Position numbers and translations under genes: made by a program. The notes beneath the pieces are model-generated. The model was not told where the DNA came from and made no database searches. It saw nothing but the letters and a program-made list of their open reading frames with translations. Of a stretch of DNA of 64,000 bases, positions 57,401 through 64,000 are shown piece after piece. Every line of letters begins with the position of its first letter. Positions within the stretch are counted from its first letter, which is position 1. The stretch spans positions 1 through 64,000 of the forward strand of contig SNVD02000422.1 in assembly GCA_013180625.2 (NCBI GenBank), read 5' to 3'. The stretch comes from Boswellia sacra. Lineage: Eukaryota > Streptophyta > Magnoliopsida > Sapindales > Burseraceae.

Positions 57401-58870
57401 AGGTTTGATCTGCCTCATTTCTTTGTCCCTTGCCAGATTATAATCTAGTTATGGTGGTTGTTGTTGCTTAGCCTTAGGTTCATCCTCAATTAATTGGTGC
57501 CAAACAATGCTTATAAGCTCCACCTCAAAACCAACTATATGCAACTTTGGACCAATTGCCTTAGATTTGTCTATCTTAGAAACTCTGTCATGCTACGTAG
57601 CCAATCCTAAAATTTATCTTCATTGAGGACAACATCTCTACTAAGAATAGGTTTTGATATTCTCTGAGCCCTGTACCACAATCTATAACCTTTAGTACCT
57701 TCTTGGTAGCCTATTAAGATCCATTTCAATGTTCTAGGCTCTAACTTCCCATCATTCAAATATGTATATGTTGTGTAGCCAAACACTCTAAATTAAGCTG
57801 TCATAATTAGCTGGTCTATCACACCACATCTCTTTAGGTGTTTTACAATAATAGTTGTGGATAGACTTCTGTTTACTAAGTAAGCTACAACACTCACATC
57901 TTTAACATAAAACTCTTTTCCCTGTCCTGCATTAGAAAGCATACACCAAACTTTCTCTACCAAAGTCTTATTCATTCTCTTAGCTAAGTGACTTTGTAAG
58001 GCGGTATGCCTAATTAATATATACCTTACAATCCCATGGTTTCTACAATAAGACTAAAACTCATGACTACAAAACTTAAGCCTATCACCTATCCTAGGTT
58101 TCTTCACCTTTTTACTAGTCTAAGTTAGTATAAGTTGTTTTCATTGTTTAAATTTCTGGAGAGATTTATTCGTATGTTTCAACAAGTAAATCCACAGTTT
58201 TCTAGAATAATCATCTACCAAAGACTAGAAACACTTGTCACCATGTTAAGGCTTACTAGCTAAACCCTACAGATTTGAATTCACATAATCAAGAGTACCC
58301 TTTATAGTATGAACACCTATTAAGAAACATAGTTGACGTTGCTTCCCAAAGACACAGTGTTCACAGTACTCAAGCTTTCCCGCTTGATCACCACAATAAC
58401 AACCTTTGACTATTCAACTCTTTCAAACCTCTCTTACTGATATGGTTAAGTCTTTGATGCCAGTGTTTGGTTTTATCCCTATTAGAAGGTTTTCTGACTA
58501 CTGGTTCACCAGTTAAATCCTCCCTTTCATCAACATATATAAGCCATTATGAATCCTGGCTTTAATAACAACTAGTACTTCCTTAGTCATACATAAAATT
58601 TTAGACGATGTCGTGTACTCATAACTCATTTTATCTAATGTGCCTAAGGAAATCAAGTTCCTTTTTAAACTAGGAACATGCCTAACTTCCTTTAAGATTC
58701 TAAAAGATTCACCAAACGTCCTAAATCTGATACAACCGAACTCCACCACATTACAAGCTATATTATTACCCATTAGAACTTTTCTTTCATTTACAGATTG
58801 ATAAGAAGCAAAAAATCCTTTCTTAGGACACTGTGGAATGTGCAGCCTAAATCGACAATCCACTCACCAT
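57401..58870 (-). pseudogene. Copia element 4 protease and integrase
   Basis: The block 58863-58513 covers the segment after the protease active site: 'SYQSVNERKVLMGNNIACNV', 'RHVPSLKRNLISLGTL' and 'ALVVIKA'-type motifs typical of TNT1-like elements. The active site just upstream reads IVDLGCTFH in another frame. Integrase traces include 'MNKTLVEKVWCMLSNAG' and 'YLVNRS' (57975-57793). Most of the integrase core is unreadable through stops. Confidence 0.78.
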
Positions 58871-58979
58871 CAGATCTCATGTCCAACATTATAAAAACTT
58901 GTGCACCGTCATAGTCAGATGTCGATGCCATATCTGCATCACCATTCTCAACTGCTTTTTCCCTTTTATTTATTAAATT

Positions 58980-59693
58980 AAGATAGTCACTCCTGAAGTG
59001 ACCCTCCTTTTACAATGAAAACATCTCTTCCTTTGCTTGAATTTAGACTTCGATCTTGATTTATCCCTACCCTTTTGATCTATCTTATCTAATCTACCTC
59101 TTGCTGTCAAACCCTATCCACTATTTCAAGTTTTTCTTTTAGTCCTAATCTTAAGCTCCCTTAGATCATCCAAGAACATCATCCAAATCAAGACTATCTC
59201 TACCATATTTAATAGCATAATTAACCTCCCTAAAATTTTTTGGCAGAGAATTTCAAAGAATAACTACGTGGTTTTCATCACATATTTTCTCATCAACATT
59301 AGCAAGATCAACCACAATCTTATTAAAACCATCAAGATTATCTTGCCTTAGATGAGTCCATGTTGAATCCAAATAGTTACTCTTTAAGATAAATTTTATT
59401 AGAAAAAGATTGAGTCATATACAAAGATTCAAGTTTAGTCCAAACCTTTGCTACAATATCCACTTCATTGGTTTGACACAATACATTATCATATAGGCAG
59501 AGAATAAGGGTAGTACAAATGTCTCCATGACCTCATCCTTCTCCTTCTTAGAAAGTTCATCACTAAGAGTAGTTTTACCACTAAGAGCTTTCGTGCACTT
59601 GTGCTACACTCGGATAGCACTCATCTTCTTCCTCCAAAGACTGAAATTACTCTTCCCATCAAACTTTTCAATTTCAAAATATGTTTCAACCAT
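58980..59693 (-). pseudogene. Copia element 4 Gag
   Basis: The start is the ATG at 59693-59691, giving MVETYFEIEKFDGKSNFSLW, a standard TNT1-type Gag opening, followed by a stop (Gln to TAG) at about codon 29. A zinc-knuckle remnant RCFHCK lies at about 59020. Multiple frame breaks. Confidence 0.8.
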
Positions 59694-59752
59694 TGCTTCT
59701 CACTCAAGAATTTTCACGAACAGACTGCATACATAAATAAGCCAAACCTGAG

Positions 59753-59764
59753 GCTCTGATACCA
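59753..59764 (-). promoter_or_regulatory. Primer binding site, initiator-Met tRNA
   Basis: TGGTATCAGAGC on the minus strand, three bases from the 5' LTR. Confidence 0.85.
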
Positions 59765-59767
59765 AAT

Positions 59768-60298
59768 TGTTGTGAAACAAGGATCTTTACCAGCCAATTC
59801 CACCCGTGAATCAAGTAGAAAGAAAACACAACAGACATATCAAGGTAACATAATAAGCAATCAAGCAAGAAGAATACAAAAGAACGACACCAGGATTTAA
59901 GTGGCTCAATTGTATAAGAACCTACATACATTGGGAAGGTTGCAGAATTATTTCACTAAGAAAAAAATAGATTACAAGGTGTTAGAATACTCTCTCAATA
60001 AGAACAATTCTTTTTTCTTAGCCTTTACATCTTCCTGGAAACCCTATAGAAGAATATTCAAAAGTCTTATTTAAAATATAAATAGTCTTTAAATAGCCAC
60101 CAGATCGTCGTCAATAACCAACATTGGGCAACAGTGCAATGTGCCTTGTCCGAGAGCATAATATCTCTATCTGAGGTATGTTTTTCTCAATGTTGTGCAA
60201 GTGTACAATAAAATAATTAAAAAAAACTGCAACATAAACTACAAGATCTTGTAGTATGATACAAAAAACTTGGAGTCAATTTATCAACTTCTTCAACA
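59768..60298 (-). repeat. Copia element 4, 5' LTR
   Basis: About 530 bp. The last ~150 bp align poorly with the other LTR, so the outer end (CTTCAACA) is tentative. Confidence 0.65.
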
Positions 60299-60619
60299 TG
60301 CAAGCCATGGCACAAGCTTTCTTAAATATCAAAAGATCATGCTAATCTGAATCAAATGTTAGATAAAGAGTTCAAATCAGGTGAGTATATCCGTATCCTT
60401 AATAAAATTAGAATCAAAACCAAATCAAAGACAATACAATCAAAGTCTGATTATACGGCAAGCGATATGGCAATGTCCAAAGCCATTTGCGATTAGCAAC
60501 CAATTAATTAATTAGTTCATTCATGAATTTCAATAATAAAATAATTCTTAACATCTAATTAATTAAAAAACATGACAATGATCTTTTGTTAATTGCAATC
60601 AATTAAATAGAAAAGTGGT
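60299..60619. other. Spacer between copia 4 and SEC61G pseudogene
   Basis: AT-rich, no ORF. It may include the 3' part of the SEC61-gamma locus, but no last exon was recognised. Confidence 0.4.
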
Positions 60620-60962
60620 CTCACCTTGACCAATCTGACAATGATGTTGTTGATTGAATGAAGAAAAGCTTGATGAAGAAACCTACAAAAGCCATAACCA
60701 CGAATTTGATTGCCGTACAGAATGCCACCTTTGTGAATTCTAAGAAATCTTGATCCAAATTAAAAAAAAAAAAAGGGATAGATTGAAACATGCCCTAGAA
60801 AAAAAAATGGAAATTCAAAGAAAAAACAGAAAGTAAAATACCTCTATGATCGGGTTTAGCAAAATCTCTAAGGGGATTGAAAACATTGCCTATGGCATCC
60901 ATGTTGACCATTGCTCTAATAAATCGATTAATGTGAAAGAATTTGGTGTTAGGTCTGCTCAT
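60620..60962 (-). pseudogene. SEC61-gamma translocon subunit, damaged genomic copy
   Basis: Exon 1, with ATG at 60902, gives MDAIGNVFNPLRDFAK then PDHR and ends at a GT donor (60841-60840). An intron of about 100 bp ends at AG (60741-60740). Exon 2, from 60739, gives 'EFTKVAFCTAIKFVVMAFVG' and 'FFIKLFFI'. This is the tail-anchored gamma subunit of the ER protein-conducting channel. About 11 residues ('VRLVKRC' region, before PD) are missing from exon 1. A 1-bp deletion after 'FFI' shifts the frame just before the usual PINNIIVG end. An in-frame upstream ATG (60962) adds 20 codons. The kept intron means a DNA-level duplicate, not a retrocopy. It could be mistaken for a divergent working gene, but the frameshift argues against that. 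Confidence 0.8.
60742..60841 (-). other. Intron of SEC61G pseudogene
   Basis: GT donor after CATAGAG and AG acceptor after a T-rich tract (ttttttttttttaatttgg, then tttcttag). The reading frame across the junction restores the Glu that begins EFTKVA. Confidence 0.75.
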
Positions 60963-61560
60963 ATTTTCTGATTTGTGCTCTTTTCAATTTGACACTCAAT
61001 TGAAATATAAAAAAGGGTTTGTGTTTTTGGGTAATTAGAGTGAAAACGATTGAAACCATGAAACACTAGAGAGTAGATCCATTGGAATATCGGTTTATGC
61101 TTTAACATTCAATCGAAATCTTAAAAGAGAAGACCAAATAAATGGAACAATCCAATCCATGATCAATCCCATGGGAAGAACAGATGAAAGAGCGATGAGA
61201 TGCAATAGAGATTTCAGAGATGATGAAATGTTTGAAATCAAAGATGCTACAAATGTGAGTTAGGCAGACGAGAGGGAGTGATGAGATGAGAGGCGGCTAG
61301 GTAAACCAAAAAGGGATTAACTTATATCAGTGGTATCTTGTGCAATTTAAGGAAAATATGAAAGTGACATATAAATGAAAAAGAAGGTTTGACTTGGCAT
61401 ACTTGACTATTATTTTTAAAAGCAAAATATAATTCATAAAGGGAAGTGACATGTAAGGCCAAAATTCTTGTAGTGTTGTTATTTAGTCCACTTAGCGTTG
61501 TTCGTTTTAAGCACACATTTCCATTTTTATCTTTTTTAGGATGTGAGGTGATTATTCAAT
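60963..61560. other. Possible 5' flank of SEC61G copy, no gene
   Basis: Region upstream of the pseudogene on the minus strand, with 'aatataaaaaaggg' near 61006. No other coding signal. Confidence 0.35.
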
Positions 61561-63140
61561 CAATAACAGTTATATATTCACACAAAGAAAGAGGAAGGAT
61601 AATAGATTATATTTTCGTCATATAAGGGAAAGGGAGGGATTACAACATTACTATTCAACAATAATATATTGTTTAATATATTCACATACATTCGAAACTC
61701 AATAGATGATGAATCCCTCACTACCATATGTGAGTCTATTCAAGCTTCTTACATATCCATAGATAAGGCATACATTCATAGTAATGGTCCCTCACCATCA
61801 ATGTGAACTCACCATCACTTTATGGCATCGTATAATTACACTTCATATTATACAAACATTCATACATTTATAAATTTAAATCAAGCAAACCCATAACCAA
61901 GTGTCATGGCATTCTAGCCTAGATTTGATAAATTCTATCATGGTATTCTACCTATTGCTATTCTAGCATAATTCATATCAATTAATTAAGAATCACGGCA
62001 TTTTCTAGCTTAATAATGGTTATCATGGCATATTCTAGCCTCATCATGACATTTCTAGCCTAATTCAAACAATTGAAATCAATCATAGCTATTCTACTTC
62101 AAAGAAGACATTCAAAGGCAAAATGATAATTTTATCTATTCTATGCTATTTCCCAACATTTATCAAGGCAAGTAAGTTTTCCTAGCATAATTCTAATCAT
62201 GTGCTCCTAAGCATGATTCTATGCATGTTCTCCTAAGCATATTTCTAAGCATTCGCGAAGAAATTAAAATCCTAAGCATGTTTCTAAGTAAGGAAAGATG
62301 ACTTATCTTGACATGCATTTCCATATTGCAAAACAAATTAGTTTAGCACAATTCGTAACAACCCTAAACATGCTCTTAAGCATAAAACAAAACCCTAAAC
62401 ATGTTTATTCTAAGCAAGAAAAATAAAAGAGTACATGAGAGGGCAGAAAGAATTCTGCTCTTAAGACGTACCCATTTCGGGTTTAGAGTAATAGAAGACC
62501 TAAAAAAATACTAGAAAAGACTTCTCAAATTCTTGAGCGTGTCTTCAAAAGAGAGAAAGAGATGATTGTATTCGACAATGGGTGTCAATTGCAAAGTGAG
62601 AGGATTAAGGTTTGTATAGGAGAAGGGTGAAGATGAAAAAGGAAGGTCCTTAGACTAATTTTTGAAACTAAGCCTCCAAGGGTCGGGTAGCCATCTCCAG
62701 ACAGTTGAGTGGCCATTTGATGGATGCCTGGCCATTGCCCAATAGTTGAGTAGCTTTTAGATGACCAGGCGGCTGTCTGATGGTCCGCCGGCTAATTTCT
62801 TTTCGACCCCCTTTCCTTTTTCATCATCCTTTGATGTAGCCCCTTCAGACCTTCATCCCTTCAATCATGTATAACTTTCTCAGTTCAACTTTGATTCACG
62901 ATCCATAAATTTTTATAAAAACTAGACATCTATAGCTCCGCAATGGTATATGATTGATCACCAGATTTCTCTTATATTAATTTATGTGATTTTTCAAAAT
63001 TCATGTGCCGATTTCTTAGTCTCTTCACCAACTTCTTTTTAACCTTCTCTTCTCAACTCTTAAGGGCATTTTGATCATTTTCTTCACTTGACATTCATCT
63101 TTATTTCAATCTCAAGCCTCAAAAATCTAGTGGTTATAAT
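61561..63140 (-). repeat. Possible Ty3/gypsy LTR-like sequence
   Basis: Non-coding. It is rich in repeated short words (ctaagcatg, tctagc, gcatattctagcc). The right end on the minus strand reads 'tataaccactagatttttg', which resembles the decayed start TGTAAC..CCC of many chromovirus LTRs. No matching partner LTR or target duplication was found here, so this is only a guess from sequence style. Confidence 0.25.
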
Positions 63141-63755
63141 GAGGAGACTTAACAGATGTTCTTCTTGGATCAGCTGGCTTCGAGTCATTCCTAATACTTA
63201 GATTCGTTTGTGCTATCTATAATGGAGGCTTGAACATGTGACGGTTGGGACATATATCACATGCATGCCTTTGGCAGGTCTCACCCATAGTTCATTCTAT
63301 GATCCCACTAGACTGTGTTGATAATATGGACTTAACTAGGATGTCGTGGATTCACTGACTGCTTTTTATCCTGGGAGACAGTTTACTCATCATTACGAGC
63401 ATATGAAGGACTCTTGGCTATATCACACCATTGAGAGGAATCTATTCCATAATCCTGATTTTGAGACAGACAACTAGTACAAGGATTGGGTAACCCTCCA
63501 GGCTTCCATTCTTGATCCTAATATTTGAGCTAGACAATGCCATAAGCAAGATGGTGAGCCTATTTGTAGTCCATCAAAAAGGCAGAGACGACATTATTAA
63601 TTTCATTGTCAACTTAGATGTTAGATGTTTTTCTTTTATTATAATAAGACATTTCAAAGACATATTTGTTCCCAAAAAATTTCATTTCATTAATGAAAGT
63701 ACAATATTTTGTTCTTCAAAGAACATGTGCACAATGAGACAATTCCTATCATCAA
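63141..63755. other. Unassigned, partly protein-like
   Basis: On the plus strand, frames at 63150-63420 give broken protein-like pieces such as 'QYLDSFVLSIMEA' (with a stop replaced) and 'LGCRGFTDCFLSWETVYSSL'. I do not recognise the family. The part next to 63755 should be the 3' end of the Tat-type element on the minus strand, but no LTR border is visible. Confidence 0.3.
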
Positions 63756-64000
63756 TTAGCCATTTTTGGTTTTTTGATTAATTATTTTTTCTCTCACATT
63801 TTTTTCATACATAGTATTTTTTAGCCTGTCTATGTTAATGGGCTCAATGAACTCATTCCCTTCTATGTCTAATAAGATGATGGCTCTGTCAGATATGACC
63901 TTCGTCACAATGAATGGGCCCTCCCAATTGGGCTTAAACTTTCCTCTCCAATCAAACACTACTGGCTTGGCCTGCTTAAGGACCAATTCCCCTTCTTTGA
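63756..64000 (-). CDS. Ty3/gypsy (Tat-type) integrase C-terminus, partial
   Basis: Runs in from the right edge and ends at a stop at 63756. Sequence: 'KGELVLKQAKPVV', 'GKFKPNWEGPFIVTKVISD', 'IILLDIEGNEFIEPINIDRL'. This is the integrase tail with the GKF.PNWEGP signature of Tat/Ogre-like elements. It is open for all 81 visible codons. The rest of the element is outside the window. It can be told from the Athila element at 39906-53864 by its different tail. Confidence 0.8.
   Translation of the reverse strand, partial: KEGELVLKQAKPVVFDWRGKFKPNWEGPFIVTKVISDRAIILLDIEGNEFIEPINIDRLKNTMYEKNVREKIINQKTKNG

Larger units (their letters stand above)
55195..60298 (-). mobile_element. Ty1/copia element 4 (Tork/TNT1-like), old and degenerate
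   Basis: The left LTR (55195-55698) and right LTR (59768 to about 60298) share the opening 'tgttatgaaataaggatctt'/'tgttgtgaaacaaggatctt' and align with many differences. The primer site TGGTATCAGAGC is on the minus strand (59753-59764). Gag, protease, integrase, RT and RNase H fragments occur in copia order on the minus strand. No target duplication could be matched (cattt on the left, tgcaa on the right), so the right border is approximate. This looks like the oldest copia insertion of the four. Confidence 0.85.

Noticed and set aside
55195..60298. Target duplication for copia element 4
   Set aside because: Neither the 5 bp before 55195 nor neighbouring offsets match the sequence after any plausible right end, so none is claimed.

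Overview
The window reads as an AT-rich, repeat-dominated stretch of a flowering-plant nuclear genome. The evidence is LTR retrotransposons primed by initiator-Met tRNA (TGGTATCAGAGC) and of the Athila, Tat and Sirevirus types, a Mutator-like element (MULE) carrying an Ulp1-type protease gene, a PIF/Harbinger-like MITE, a plastid rpoB fragment, and degraded copies of plant LOG and SEC61-gamma genes. No intact host gene is visible. I cannot name the species. Every protein-coding stretch recognised is interrupted or incomplete, so the window is best read as layers of insertions.

Layout. 1-1262: LTR of a Ty3/gypsy element whose left end lies outside. 1711-8096 and 8097-32720: a direct tandem duplication of a mostly non-coding unit of about 5 kb. 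Copy A (left) holds a 1.3-kb MITE (5690-6985) with a TTA target duplication; copy B has the matching empty site. Copy B has been stretched to 24.6 kb by three Ty1/copia elements, each with a 5-bp target site duplication: 8415-15124 (TSD ttttc, itself split by a solo LTR at 10383-12187, TSD caaaa), 16395-21250 (gag only, pol deleted, TSD atgta) and 23981-31520 (Sirevirus-like, RT core deleted, TSD gacag).

32532-54967: an Ulp1-carrying MULE with a 9-bp target duplication (tttaagtaa, intact in copy A and at the right end). It contains a broken MURA transposase (+), a broken DUF1985/C48 protease gene (-), and a 0.19-kb plastid rpoB insertion. The first ~0.17 kb of the same MULE also ends copy A, so the duplication happened after the MULE arrived. 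Inside the MULE sits a 14-kb Athila-type Ty3/gypsy element (39906-53864, TSD atagt). Its 3' non-coding part carries an apparently intronless, decayed LOG (cytokinin-activating enzyme) copy at 42762-43338, and a second solo LTR (44411-46321, TSD ataga) of the same family as the element at 23981-31520.

54977-64000: a fourth, old copia element (55195 to about 60298), a SEC61-gamma pseudogene that keeps an intron (60620-60962), about 2.8 kb without recognisable genes, and the integrase C-terminus of a Tat-type Ty3/gypsy element running off the right edge.

Relative order supported by nesting: MULE, then tandem duplication; after that the MITE in copy A and the copia elements in copy B. The Athila element (LTRs roughly 10% different by eye) entered the MULE at an undetermined time, and the 1.8-1.9 kb solo LTRs came after their hosts. 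All five identifiable full LTR elements are read on the minus strand. The strongest candidates for something unreported are the LOG copy carried within the Athila element and the rpoB fragment inside the MULE transposase.
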